In this document: one piece after another, positions 42,137 to 51,540 of the stretch | How the letters are laid out: each line of letters starts with the position of its first letter | Position numbering within the stretch: the stretch's first letter is position 1 | The notes under the pieces: model-generated | Database searches by the model: none | What the model was told of the DNA's origin: nothing | The model's input: the letters and a program-made list of their open reading frames with translations, nothing else | From: Niabella soli DSM 19437 | GTDB taxonomy: Bacteria > Bacteroidota > Bacteroidia > Chitinophagales > Chitinophagaceae | Length of the DNA: 64,000 nucleotides | Direction of reading: 5' to 3' | NCBI RefSeq assembly: GCF_000243115.2 | Contig: NZ_CP007035.1 | Span: forward strand, 3,906,001-3,970,000 | Translations under genes and position numbers: made by a program

Positions 42137-43174
42137 ATGCACAAAAGATTGAGAAATGATCCTTCCTGTTTGAATTGCGGCGCAACAACTGACAACCGGT
42201 TTTGCGGCAATTGCGGCCAGGAGAATCTGCAAATACACGATTCCGGATGGCATTTTATTTTACACTATATACAGGACCTGTTTCATTATGACGGAAAGTT
42301 CTGGAGTACATTAAAAATGCTTTTCTTTAAACCAGGTCTGGTTGCACGGGAGTATATGGAAGGCAAACGTAAGCGCCATCTGGAGCCGATACGTTTGTAT
42401 GTTTTTGCGTCAACGATTTTTTTTATTATTGCTTTTATTAATAATAAGCAGGAGAAAGAAACCGCTGCCGCCGAAAACTACCCGGCAAGACTATACCGGA
42501 TAGAAAAAGAGCAAGCGTATTTTAAAGGTAAACCGGGGGTGGTATTTGCCGATTCCTTATATCAATTTATTGCAAAAGAAAAAGAACTTAATGAAAAGGC
42601 CGCACAGAAACCGACTGTCAAAGGGGTGTTTGATACGCTTAAAAGGGAGGGCGTAGATAACCCGGTTATCAATGGGGCCCGGCGCTTTGCTGAAGGGGTT
42701 GTTAATAAGGTGGCACAAAAAAGTAAAGAGGAATATGAAGGCGACCAGGATGAGTTATTGAGGGAGCTGCCGGAAAAGATTAAGCATAAGCTACCGCAAT
42801 TGTTTTTTGTAAGCCTGCCTTTTTTTGCCTTTTTTCTTTGGGTGCTGCATCGCAGAAAAACAAAAAGATCCTATGCCGACAATTTTATTTTTTCCGTTTA
42901 TAATTATTCTTATATCTATATTGTTTTACTGGTGGCAACGCTTGCTGATCTGTTAACAAGTCTGGCATTTCCCAATACTGTGGTTGCTGCTATTACCGGT
43001 TATCTTTGGACGGGGATTATCTTTTACCTGTTTGTGTACATGGCACTGGCAATGAAGCGCTTTTTCGGCGATGGTTTTGGACGCGCGGTTTTAAAGGAAT
43101 CCGTGGCATTGTTATTTTCAGGCATTATTATTTTAGGTTTGTTCGTGGGATTGGGCGCATGGTTCCTGTACTAA
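42137..43174 (+). CDS. DUF3667 family membrane protein, copy 2
   Basis: 345 residues. Same layout as the preceding gene: zinc ribbon CLNCGATTDNRFCGNCGQ, core LFHYDGKFWSTLKMLFFKPG, first helix LYVFASTIFFIIAF, a charged loop (about 115-215) and a C-terminal membrane region beginning FFVSLPFFAFFLWVLHRRKT. The two proteins are alike in the ribbon, core and C-terminal FASLPFFAFFLW-type segment but differ in the loop, so the duplication is not recent. The two probably form one operon and may form a hetero-oligomer. Confidence 0.8.
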   Translation: MHKRLRNDPSCLNCGATTDNRFCGNCGQENLQIHDSGWHFILHYIQDLFHYDGKFWSTLKMLFFKPGLVAREYMEGKRKRHLEPIRLYVFASTIFFIIAFINNKQEKETAAAENYPARLYRIEKEQAYFKGKPGVVFADSLYQFIAKEKELNEKAAQKPTVKGVFDTLKREGVDNPVINGARRFAEGVVNKVAQKSKEEYEGDQDELLRELPEKIKHKLPQLFFVSLPFFAFFLWVLHRRKTKRSYADNFIFSVYNYSYIYIVLLVATLADLLTSLAFPNTVVAAITGYLWTGIIFYLFVYMALAMKRFFGDGFGRAVLKESVALLFSGIIILGLFVGLGAWFLY

Positions 43175-43185
43175 GAAAAGGGTAG

Positions 43186-44856
43186 TTATCCTGCTGTTTT
43201 CTCTCTTGCTTTTTTGAGCATTTTCTCGGCATGCTCCCGTTCCCCGTGATTGGCAATTTCCAGGGTTAAAGCCTTTTGATAGAACTGCGCTGCTTTTGAA
43301 TAAAGCCTGTTTTTAAAACAATAATCGCCCGCCAAAATATAACTATTGTAAAAAGTGGGATTGTCGGCTACCAGGCTATCGGGATTGATTTGTTCCCCAT
43401 TCTGGACCCTGGCACGCAAAGCACGAAATTGCTCAAACCGTTTAAAGGCCGGCGTGTAAATAAATGAATCGGCAGGGATTGTTAACGCGGATTCGTTTAC
43501 TTCAATATTTTTACTAAGTCCCTGAAGTGAAAAGATCTTTTTCAGATCATAACAAACATAAGGTCCCAACTGCCAGGGAGCGGTAGAGACCCAAACCAGT
43601 AATTTCTGTGGTTCAAAAACAATAGAATGATGCGCGATAAACTGGTTGACCGCTTTTTCATTACCCAGCCCGATATCGGCGTTGTTCATTCCCCTGAAAT
43701 CACGGAGAATATTAATCGTTTTTTGGACAGAGTTTTTTCCGTTTTCGGAAAGCAACTGGTTTAGGCGGTTGTAGCGGTAAACCGATGAGCTTTTCTCCCG
43801 CATTTCTTTGTTGGGTTTCGAATTCCAGAAGGCATTACTCTGGAAATGGTTCGTGCAAAGAATGGAATTTTTACGGGGATCATAAACGGCCAGGGAATCC
43901 GGGGTCTTTTCTATGATCACCGCCTTATTGTCTGCCGCAGACCCCACCAGGAACGATTCGGACACAAACATTTTCCGCTTGCGTGCGATGGCGATGGCTT
44001 CATCTATGTTTTTTGCATATTGGATCACTTCGCGGGCAACCAGCGATACCGGGGTGGCTGCACCACTAGGAACACTGCTTTTTGCGGCATTGATCGTAAC
44101 CGTCAATCCCTTTTCATTCATCCCGGATACCACACCGATAAAGCCCCCCCAGGTAACGCTCATGAATTTATACCCGGCAGAGGGGTTAACAAATTCGACG
44201 ATCTTATTTTTTGCAAAATCATCACCCACATAAAAGTCAAAATTGCGCCCGATGATCATAGTGCTGTCGGCGGAGGCCGTACCCCAGGTACCAAAAGAGG
44301 TACAGCCTACCAATGCGAGGTTTTGAAGGGCATGGCCAATGTCGTGCGCAGAATGATAGTTTAAAATACGCTGGTATTTATCGCCGATATAGCCATAGTT
44401 ATCAGAGGCTGATCGGGATATACCAAAGATCTCGTCTTTATATTCATCCGCAACATAATCCGGAAGTTTGCGGTTGAACCAGCCGATAAAATATTTCAGG
44501 AAGTGACGATAAAAATTCGATGGCACCATACGGTTGATCTGCTCGCTGAAATAATCCTCCTGCAACTGTACCAACTCTTTACTTAATTTGCCATTAATGA
44601 CGCCCCGCTCAAAAGGAGCACCCTTTATATATAATTCGTAAAGACCGGAGTTGCTTTTGCGGAACCAGTTATTCCCGATCGTGTATAAACCGCTATCAGG
44701 TTGCTGGCGCTGCAATTGTAATGCAGCGGTGTCTTTTATTTTGGGTTCAGGGATATCAGATACCCACACCAGGTAGGCGAATAGCAGGCCGAACAGTAAA
44801 ACGATCACTGCCAGTACTCGTAATAATCTTCGTAAAAATTTACTTTTTTTAAGCAT
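43186..44856 (-). CDS. C45-family acyltransferase/amidohydrolase with C-terminal TPR-like tail
   Basis: 556 residues. An N-terminal signal anchor (VLAVIVLLFGLLFAYLVWV) is followed by an Ntn-hydrolase-like domain. LVGCTSFGTWG carries the expected autoproteolytic nucleophile Cys (about 185), followed by IIGRNFDFY and GFIGVVSGMNEKGLTVTINA, as in acyl-CoA:6-aminopenicillanate acyltransferase (peptidase family C45). The last 60 residues resemble a TPR hairpin (YCFKNRLYSKAAQFYQKALT). It overlaps the upstream oxidoreductase gene by 8 bp, so the two are translationally coupled. Probably acts on an acyl amide or acyl ester in the envelope. Confidence 0.75.
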   Translation of the reverse strand: MLKKSKFLRRLLRVLAVIVLLFGLLFAYLVWVSDIPEPKIKDTAALQLQRQQPDSGLYTIGNNWFRKSNSGLYELYIKGAPFERGVINGKLSKELVQLQEDYFSEQINRMVPSNFYRHFLKYFIGWFNRKLPDYVADEYKDEIFGISRSASDNYGYIGDKYQRILNYHSAHDIGHALQNLALVGCTSFGTWGTASADSTMIIGRNFDFYVGDDFAKNKIVEFVNPSAGYKFMSVTWGGFIGVVSGMNEKGLTVTINAAKSSVPSGAATPVSLVAREVIQYAKNIDEAIAIARKRKMFVSESFLVGSAADNKAVIIEKTPDSLAVYDPRKNSILCTNHFQSNAFWNSKPNKEMREKSSSVYRYNRLNQLLSENGKNSVQKTINILRDFRGMNNADIGLGNEKAVNQFIAHHSIVFEPQKLLVWVSTAPWQLGPYVCYDLKKIFSLQGLSKNIEVNESALTIPADSFIYTPAFKRFEQFRALRARVQNGEQINPDSLVADNPTFYNSYILAGDYCFKNRLYSKAAQFYQKALTLEIANHGEREHAEKMLKKAREKTAG

Positions 44857-46351
44857 TTCTTATTTTATCAACCAGGGTGTTATCATTGAGCAACAGGGTA
44901 CAGGTTAACACCGCAGACAGCGAAGTTCCTAAAATTCCATGCAAATTCAGGTTCTGACCTGTTAAAAACAGGTTGGGTATTCTGGTACGCGGGCTGATGA
45001 CCGTTTTTAGCGGGTCGGTAAAATCTTTTTGTATGCCGTACATTGATCCATCGGCAATACCAATATAATCGCGGTTGGTCAGTGGCGTGGCGGCATAAAT
45101 ATGGGCTGCATTATCGACGATCTCAGGAAAACGTTCATTTACCAACGCAAGTAGTTGATCCGTTTTTTGTTTTTTAAAGGTTTCGTATGCGGCACCTCTT
45201 TCGCTTTCTTTTCCGGCGCGGTTATAAGTGTGCTGCCACTGTTCCACATTTTTGAACCACATAGGGGTCAGGATTGATACCGAGGCGGCATATGTTTTAT
45301 TTTTTCTGTCTGCTGTATAGTATAACCCGTAGCCCAGCGGCCAGTCGGCTGTAGTATAATCATTCATATTCCACAAATGCCCTTCTTTGTGATAATAATA
45401 ATTATGATTTTTATACAGAACGGAATACGGTTTTAAAACGATATGTAAGGAGAAAGAACTGATCGTATTTTCCAGACCCAAAATCCGTTTTCGATAGATT
45501 ACTTTTAAATGAGCAGAGTGCGTACTGCTTAAAGTAGCAGCCGGGCTCATGTTTGAAATAAAATAACTGGCGGAAAAGCGCCTGCCATCTTCTGTTTCAA
45601 TATGCGTGATCTTCCCGGCTTCTTCCACGATCCGGTTTACGGTACAATTGCGGATGATCGTTCCTTTATGTTTTTTTATTTCCGCGCCCAGCAGCTTTGC
45701 AATTTGCGAGCCTCCGTCCACACATTTCCAACTGCTTTCGATATAACTGTTTACAATAAGCGCATGTACATGGAAGGGTGTTTTACCGGCAACGCCGGAA
45801 TACAATAAATTATTGCCGGCCAATACCGCCTGTAATTTTTTATTGGAAGTAACGGATTCAATTACTGCCTTTGCACTGAGCGATAGGATGGCGTCTTTTG
45901 AAGCGGTGCTATGCATTGTTAACCGGTACAAAGGAAACCGGTTGCAGGTATCTTTTACGAGGTTGCAATAATGGATGATCGCTTCCTTTTCTTCAGGGAA
46001 ATCGACCCCAAGGTTTTTTATAAACGCATCATACCCCTGGCTCTGAACATATTCTTTTGGGTCATGCTCCAGCAGGAAATGGTCAAAGGCTTCGTCCATT
46101 TTTTCCAGGCGTAGCTTATCCATAATACCAGCATATTTAAACACCTGGTATAAGTTCTGCCCTTTCTCCAGTCCGCCAATATAATGCACACCCGTATCGA
46201 AGATTTGTTTGTTGCGCGAAAAGGTTTGCAGGTTGCCCCCCAGTTGCTTGTTCTTTTCAATAATGCAAACATGCATGCCTTTTTTGGCCAATATGCTGCC
46301 GCATAAAAGCCCGCCCAGACCGCTTCCTATGATTACAACGTCAAAGTACAT
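44849..46351 (-). CDS. CrtI-like NAD(P)/FAD-dependent oxidoreductase
   Basis: 500 residues. N-terminal dinucleotide fold DVVIIGSGLGGLLCG with the acidic end of strand 2 (CIIEKNKQLGGNL); the C-terminal TPLTNRDYIGIADGSMYGIQ and NLFLTGQNLNLHGILG match phytoene desaturase/retinol saturase-type proteins. It should saturate, desaturate or isomerise a polyene chain. There are no carotenoid synthesis genes (crtB, crtE) in the window. It ends 8 bp inside the C45 gene. The next gene upstream is the AAA_14 ATPase, 56 bp away, which interrupts the run. Confidence 0.8.
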   Translation of the reverse strand: MYFDVVIIGSGLGGLLCGSILAKKGMHVCIIEKNKQLGGNLQTFSRNKQIFDTGVHYIGGLEKGQNLYQVFKYAGIMDKLRLEKMDEAFDHFLLEHDPKEYVQSQGYDAFIKNLGVDFPEEKEAIIHYCNLVKDTCNRFPLYRLTMHSTASKDAILSLSAKAVIESVTSNKKLQAVLAGNNLLYSGVAGKTPFHVHALIVNSYIESSWKCVDGGSQIAKLLGAEIKKHKGTIIRNCTVNRIVEEAGKITHIETEDGRRFSASYFISNMSPAATLSSTHSAHLKVIYRKRILGLENTISSFSLHIVLKPYSVLYKNHNYYYHKEGHLWNMNDYTTADWPLGYGLYYTADRKNKTYAASVSILTPMWFKNVEQWQHTYNRAGKESERGAAYETFKKQKTDQLLALVNERFPEIVDNAAHIYAATPLTNRDYIGIADGSMYGIQKDFTDPLKTVISPRTRIPNLFLTGQNLNLHGILGTSLSAVLTCTLLLNDNTLVDKIRNA

Positions 46352-46407
46352 GAATATTAAGCTGGAAGGTAATCAAATTCAAATCTTTTGCTGTTGGCTG
46401 TGGAGGT

Positions 46408-47595
46408 TTATGACTGAGAATCATGATAAGCTAATAGTTCTTTCATCAAATCTGGTAATGGTATTGCAATGATGTCATGGCCTAAGGAAAATTGATCTCT
46501 ACCGGAATAGACCACAAATCGCTTATCCGCTTTAATATCATCACAGGCAATATGAAAGCCTTTGGACAGTTTGGGTACGGAATTGCGTTTGATTTCAATA
46601 GCCCATTTTTCTTTTCCCGAAAATTCCAATACCAGATCGATCTCTGCCCCGGCCGAGGTGCGATAGTAATAGGGTTGTGCATTGGAAGGGGCCACAGACA
46701 GGAGATTTTCAACAATAAATGCCTCCCAGCTTGCTCCAACTACCGGGTGCCCCAGGAGGTCGTTATATCGGGATATGTTAAGGAGCGCATGTGTAATGCC
46801 ACTGTCCCTGACCATAATTTTGGGCGCACGTACCAGCCGTTTGCCTATATTAAAAGTCCAGGGTTGTAATCTTCGTACCAGTAAAAGATCCACCATAAGG
46901 TCAAGATAGCGCCCAATAGTGACACTCGAAACTTCCAGGTTCCGAGCTAACTGTGAGGCGTTCCATATGCCGGATTGATTATGTGTCAGCATTGTCCAGA
47001 AGCGTTCTAATGTTTGTGCAGGAATGCGTGGGCCTAACTGCGGAATATCACGTTCCAGGTAAGTTCTTATGAAGTCGCGCCGCCAATGAAGACTGTCGTT
47101 GTCACTGTCGGCCAAAAGACTTTCCGGAAATCCGCCCCGTAACCACAAACGGTTTAGTAACTCCTGATCGTCCGCTGCGTATTCCAGTACGTCAATACCA
47201 TATAGTTCCGCATAGGCAATTCTGCCAGCCAGGGACTCACCGGATTGTTGTAACAGGTCCAGCGATGCGGAACCAAGGAACAGGAACAGCCCCGTTTTAT
47301 TTCCTTTTCTTCTTTCCCTGTCTATAATGCCACGGAGTTGACCAAAGATTTCAGGGGTCCGCTGAACCTCATCCAAAATGACGAGTTTCCTGGTATTTGC
47401 AGTGTAAAAAGACGCTACATCTTTTATTTTTTCTATGTCCAGCGGGTCTTCGAGATCCAGGTAAATGGCTGGCTGGGTCTTGGCTAAATCTAATGCAAGC
47501 GTGGTTTTGCCCACTTGTCGCGGACCCATAAGGGCCACTGAGGCACTACGCTTCAGAATTTTTTGGAGTTGTGTTTCCAGCCTGCGTTTAATCAT
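46408..47595 (-). CDS. AAA_14 / DUF4143 ATPase
   Basis: 395 residues: Walker A MGPRQVGKTTL, Walker B KLVILDEVQRTPEIF, sensor-like FLFLGSASLDLL, then a winged helix (ASQLARNLEVSSVTIGRYLD) and the DUF4143 C-terminal domain with a nuclease-like core (GAEIDLVLEFSGKEKWAIEIK). These ATPases are common stand-alone accessory genes in Bacteroidota, often patchy in distribution, with unknown function. Here it splits a minus-strand run of envelope-lipid genes. Its start codon lies inside a perfect 20-bp inverted repeat. Confidence 0.85.
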   Translation of the reverse strand: MIKRRLETQLQKILKRSASVALMGPRQVGKTTLALDLAKTQPAIYLDLEDPLDIEKIKDVASFYTANTRKLVILDEVQRTPEIFGQLRGIIDRERRKGNKTGLFLFLGSASLDLLQQSGESLAGRIAYAELYGIDVLEYAADDQELLNRLWLRGGFPESLLADSDNDSLHWRRDFIRTYLERDIPQLGPRIPAQTLERFWTMLTHNQSGIWNASQLARNLEVSSVTIGRYLDLMVDLLLVRRLQPWTFNIGKRLVRAPKIMVRDSGITHALLNISRYNDLLGHPVVGASWEAFIVENLLSVAPSNAQPYYYRTSAGAEIDLVLEFSGKEKWAIEIKRNSVPKLSKGFHIACDDIKADKRFVVYSGRDQFSLGHDIIAIPLPDLMKELLAYHDSQS

Positions 47596-47638
47596 CCTAG
47601 CAAATTTAACACAAAATATTAAATTTGCTAGGATGATT
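47590..47638. repeat. Perfect 20-bp inverted repeat over the AAA_14 start codon
   Basis: AATCATCCTAGCAAATTTAA (47590-47609) is the exact reverse complement of 47619-47638, with a 9-bp centre. On the minus strand the right-hand arm comes first and the left arm contains the ATG (47593-47595) preceded by CTAGG. As DNA it could be an autorepressor operator; as RNA it would hide the start codon. Confidence 0.85.
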
Positions 47639-47685
47639 GTGGTTTATTGAAGCAAAACATTTCTATTGTATTAATAAACAAGGTA

Positions 47686-50600
47686 TTACAAATTTTGTGT
47701 TTTCCGCAGTACCCATATCACATTCGATGTATATTTTGTCTGATCGATCCTTTCCAAAGAAAGCTCATTTTTTTCTGCAACCGCTTCAATTGTTTTTCCT
47801 GAAAGAAAGGAGAGCTTGTTTGCTGTTTTATTGAATGTAAAAACTTTGGTGGAAAAGAATTCGGTCAGTCGGGTGCCTTTATGCTTTTCCTTAAGATCTT
47901 TATCGCCATCGCGGATCACCAGCACACCGCCCGGCAACAGACTGTCAATGGCTTTTTGAATGACCGCCGCCTGTTGCCGGGGTTGCAGGTAATGTAATAC
48001 GTCGCTGATCACAATGCCATTATATCTCTCAAATGTAAAAGTGCTGATGTCAGAACAAATAAAATGAATATCATTTGTTTTGCTGAAACAATGATTCGCC
48101 GTATCAATCTTTTCTTCATCATAATCCACCCCGGTAATACTACGCTTTTCCTGGCTGCCCCAGTATAGGATATAACTCATAAAACCATATCCACAACCCA
48201 GGTCCAGGATCTTGCCCTCCATTGGCAGTAGTTCATGAAATTGCTGGTAATAATTTTCAAGCCGGAGTTTGATTTTTAAATACCATTCCAGTACCGGTCC
48301 TTTATAAATGTAGTTAAAGAACAGGTGCTCTTTGAAATAGCGCGGTTGTTCCAGCTCTTTGGTTAATTGGGTATGTTGTTCTTTAAAATATTTTGAGATG
48401 GATTTAGTACGCTCCTGGTAATGGGTTCCCCACCTGGTGTCGCCGGTCTTTATCCTGGGCAGGTATTGGGCGGTAATGGGTCCGTTCTTTAAAAGATAAT
48501 CACCCTTAGTCATGGTATAGCCCAGCCCGTGCAGCATAACGGGAACAATATCGAGCTGCAATTTTTCCGCCAGGTAAAAAGCGCCTTTATGAAAGCGTTT
48601 CATGGGCGGCCGTATACTGCGGGTTCCTTCGGGAAATACAACGATCGAATATCCTTTGTCGGTAAGTGTTTTCAACAACGGTACACTGTTCTCGATCCCA
48701 TTGGCGACGGGATAAAAATCGGCCATGCGGATGGCCCATCCAAAAACAGGAGATTTCCAAACCCACTGATTGGTTAATAAGATCAGGCGGGGATTGAGCA
48801 TCGCCATTTTCAGGATGTCCAGGAACGACTGGTGGTTGGCGATAACCACTGCTGGTTTGGTAAAGCGCTCCTGTTCCGGATTGATTATTTTTTTTCTGAA
48901 ATTCCCCATGATGTATAAAACGGACATGCAGAATTTGGATAGCAAAATGTGATAAATGTATTTGCCTTTTTCTTTATTGAAGGGATTCAGTTTTACCAAA
49001 AAGAACCCCACGATCGTTAACAGCAGGCTTGTTGAAGCAAAATACACAAAGGAAAAAGAAGAACGATGCCAGCTCCACAGCGTCCAGGGATGAAATTTTT
49101 TCTTTATCCGGCTGGTGATAAAAATGTTGAACAGGAAGGGGATTAAAATCTGCGACATCAGCACCACACATAAAATACCGGTTACGGAAATAAAGGCAAT
49201 AGAACGAAGGGCCGGATGTTTGGCAAAGCCTAGAACGCCCAGACCAGCAATAGTGGTGATCGCCGAAAGCAGGATCGATGATTTGTAAGACTCCAGGATT
49301 TTTTTCCCGGTTTTATATTCTGAAAGCAGCCCGTCCATTACAAAAAGGCTGTAATCATCGCCTAGTCCGAATATGAGGGCAGAGACAATAATATTTACAA
49401 TATTGAATTTAATATCAGTAAGCGCCATAATGCCCAGTATCCATACCCAACTGATGAGCATCGGGATAAAAGAGATCAGCATTAACTCGATCCGTCCATA
49501 GGTCAGTAACAAGGCGGCGGCAACCAGGATAGAAACGATCCAGGCAATACGGTTAAAGTCGTCATTGACCATTTGCGTTAGCCGGTTGGTCAGGTACTGC
49601 CGGTCTAAAACAATGGCTCCGTTTTCTTTTTCAAGCGCATTGATCACGGGTTGTTTGTATTGCTCCGGAACTTTTAAAAGCGTTACAACAGATGCCTGCC
49701 CGGGCTTTTCGGTAATATAATCATCCAGATAATTATTACGGATGCTCTGCAACTGGCTGTTGTCAAGCGGTGTAAAATTGTTGTTTAACAACTGTTGAAA
49801 ATTATTGAAAGCACCCGCCTTAAAACCTAATGAGGTTCCCTGTTCTTTTATTGCGGTAAGAAGCTGCTGTTTTTTTTCAGGCGTCCAGTATTGGTTCCAG
49901 CGCTCAATACGTTGTTTTTGTAAAGAGTCTGAAAGAAATAAAACGGAAACACCCGCTTCGGTATTGATCTGGCCGATATTTTTAAAGCTGTCGATCGTAT
50001 GTTGCAGTTGCTCGTTTTTTATCAGTGCCCGATCTAAATTATTTCCTTCTGTTACAAGATAGACAGATTTTAATGCGGCGCCGCTGATGCTGTTGAGTTT
50101 GGCTTCGGAACGTTTTAGCTCCTTCGACATATAGTTGAGCTGCATCATATCCGGTTCAAAACGCACTTTGTTCACGTAGAACAAAAAAACGAGGGTGCCG
50201 ATGAAGATGCCGCCAACCAGCCAGTAGTTAGATTCAAATTTTAGGGTGGCCACACGGTCGAGCCAGGAACGCCGTACGGTGCGGGTTTCATCGGGCCTGC
50301 CTAAGAAATGCGGTAAGAAAATAAGCGAACAAAGGACTGCGCCGATCAGACTAAAGCCGGCAAATAATCCCAGGTCTTTAAGCATCTCAGAAGTTGCATA
50401 GTGCAGGGACAAAAAGCCGGCTATGGTAGTGAAGCTGCCGATGGTGAGCGGAAAGGAAAGGTCTTTTATTACCTGCCGGATGGCGCCGGTATGGCGGTAA
50501 TGATTAAATACATGTAGCGAATAATTGACAACGATCCCCAATACAATAGAACCAGTGCCCAGGGCAATGACTGAAATACTCCCTTTAAGCAGATAAATAA

Positions 50601-51534
50601 GCGCCAGTGAAAAAGCGGCGCCGTAAACAACCGGCACCAAAATGAGGAATGGTGCGCGCTTTTTTCTGAAATACAACGCAATGAAGCAAACGAGGAACAG
50701 GATGGTGAGGGTTTGGGTAAGGATCGTATCTTTCCGGAGCTGTGCAGCATTTCCTTCTGAAACAGCGGCCCCGCCAAAATAGTAAGGCTGAATATGCGGA
50801 AATGTTTTTTGCAGCGAATCTATTGTGTGTTGCAGGATGTCAAAAAACTGTTTATTCTTACCGGTATTGCCGGCCGGATAAACGGGGGTAATAAATAACA
50901 TCATCGTTTTATTATCCCTGGTGATGATGTGGTTATCGTATAACTCAAAATTATCATCGAGCTGTAGTTGTTGTAATTTTTTTAATGCCAGGAAGGAAAT
51001 ACCGCTGGGGTCATTGCTGATGATATTGTTAACAGCAAATCCTGTTGGCGTGCTCAATAATTTAATATCATTTGCCAGCGTTGTTTTTAACGTGGCGGGT
51101 TGTATTAGTGTATCAATTTTAGCATAATCTTTTTCGGAAAGAAAAACAGGTAGGTGCTCCTGGATCGTTTGAAACAGCTCTATCGTGAAGTCGTCTTCTA
51201 TTTTGTATTTATTGTTTTTGATAAACGGCTTTGCCTTTTCCTGTAAGGCTACTGCCAGCGCATCTGTGTAGGTAACGAGACTATCGGCTTCCACGCGATT
51301 CGTATCTTTCAATGATACCATGATCGCCAGTTTGTCTGCAAATTTGGAGTTTTCAAAAACCTGGGTAAGCTTTTCCGTTTTTTTGTCTTTGGGAATGATG
51401 GCATACACATCTTCCACAAATTTTATGCGGGAGGCGAAAAACAAAAACAGCCCAAGGGTACCGAAGAACAACGAATAAAGCAAGGCTTTTCGGGTGTTGA
51501 AAAAATCATATATGGAAATAAAAAAGGATTGCAT
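47686..51534 (-). CDS. RND/MMPL exporter - PlsC acyltransferase - methyltransferase fusion
   Basis: 1282 residues. Residues 1 to about 850 are an MMPL/RND-type exporter with about eleven or twelve helices and two periplasmic domains (GLGDDYSLFVMDGLLSEY lies in the second half). A PlsC-like acyltransferase domain follows: NHQSFLD (NHx4D, about 899-905) and FPEGTRS. The end is a class I SAM methyltransferase (KILDLGCGYGFMSY near 1107, SDVLHYL, GGVLVIRDGD). Such fused proteins occur in aryl polyene/flexirubin clusters, where lipid-like polyenes are exported and modified. It begins 6 bp after the glycosyltransferase gene. No key residue of either enzyme motif is missing. Confidence 0.85.
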   Translation of the reverse strand: MQSFFISIYDFFNTRKALLYSLFFGTLGLFLFFASRIKFVEDVYAIIPKDKKTEKLTQVFENSKFADKLAIMVSLKDTNRVEADSLVTYTDALAVALQEKAKPFIKNNKYKIEDDFTIELFQTIQEHLPVFLSEKDYAKIDTLIQPATLKTTLANDIKLLSTPTGFAVNNIISNDPSGISFLALKKLQQLQLDDNFELYDNHIITRDNKTMMLFITPVYPAGNTGKNKQFFDILQHTIDSLQKTFPHIQPYYFGGAAVSEGNAAQLRKDTILTQTLTILFLVCFIALYFRKKRAPFLILVPVVYGAAFSLALIYLLKGSISVIALGTGSIVLGIVVNYSLHVFNHYRHTGAIRQVIKDLSFPLTIGSFTTIAGFLSLHYATSEMLKDLGLFAGFSLIGAVLCSLIFLPHFLGRPDETRTVRRSWLDRVATLKFESNYWLVGGIFIGTLVFLFYVNKVRFEPDMMQLNYMSKELKRSEAKLNSISGAALKSVYLVTEGNNLDRALIKNEQLQHTIDSFKNIGQINTEAGVSVLFLSDSLQKQRIERWNQYWTPEKKQQLLTAIKEQGTSLGFKAGAFNNFQQLLNNNFTPLDNSQLQSIRNNYLDDYITEKPGQASVVTLLKVPEQYKQPVINALEKENGAIVLDRQYLTNRLTQMVNDDFNRIAWIVSILVAAALLLTYGRIELMLISFIPMLISWVWILGIMALTDIKFNIVNIIVSALIFGLGDDYSLFVMDGLLSEYKTGKKILESYKSSILLSAITTIAGLGVLGFAKHPALRSIAFISVTGILCVVLMSQILIPFLFNIFITSRIKKKFHPWTLWSWHRSSFSFVYFASTSLLLTIVGFFLVKLNPFNKEKGKYIYHILLSKFCMSVLYIMGNFRKKIINPEQERFTKPAVVIANHQSFLDILKMAMLNPRLILLTNQWVWKSPVFGWAIRMADFYPVANGIENSVPLLKTLTDKGYSIVVFPEGTRSIRPPMKRFHKGAFYLAEKLQLDIVPVMLHGLGYTMTKGDYLLKNGPITAQYLPRIKTGDTRWGTHYQERTKSISKYFKEQHTQLTKELEQPRYFKEHLFFNYIYKGPVLEWYLKIKLRLENYYQQFHELLPMEGKILDLGCGYGFMSYILYWGSQEKRSITGVDYDEEKIDTANHCFSKTNDIHFICSDISTFTFERYNGIVISDVLHYLQPRQQAAVIQKAIDSLLPGGVLVIRDGDKDLKEKHKGTRLTEFFSTKVFTFNKTANKLSFLSGKTIEAVAEKNELSLERIDQTKYTSNVIWVLRKTQNL

Positions 51535-51540
51535 TGGCGA

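Noticed and set aside
44849-46351. Carotenoid cluster suggested by the CrtI-like protein
   Set aside because: No phytoene synthase, prenyltransferase or cyclase in the window; the neighbours fit polyene-lipid processing better.
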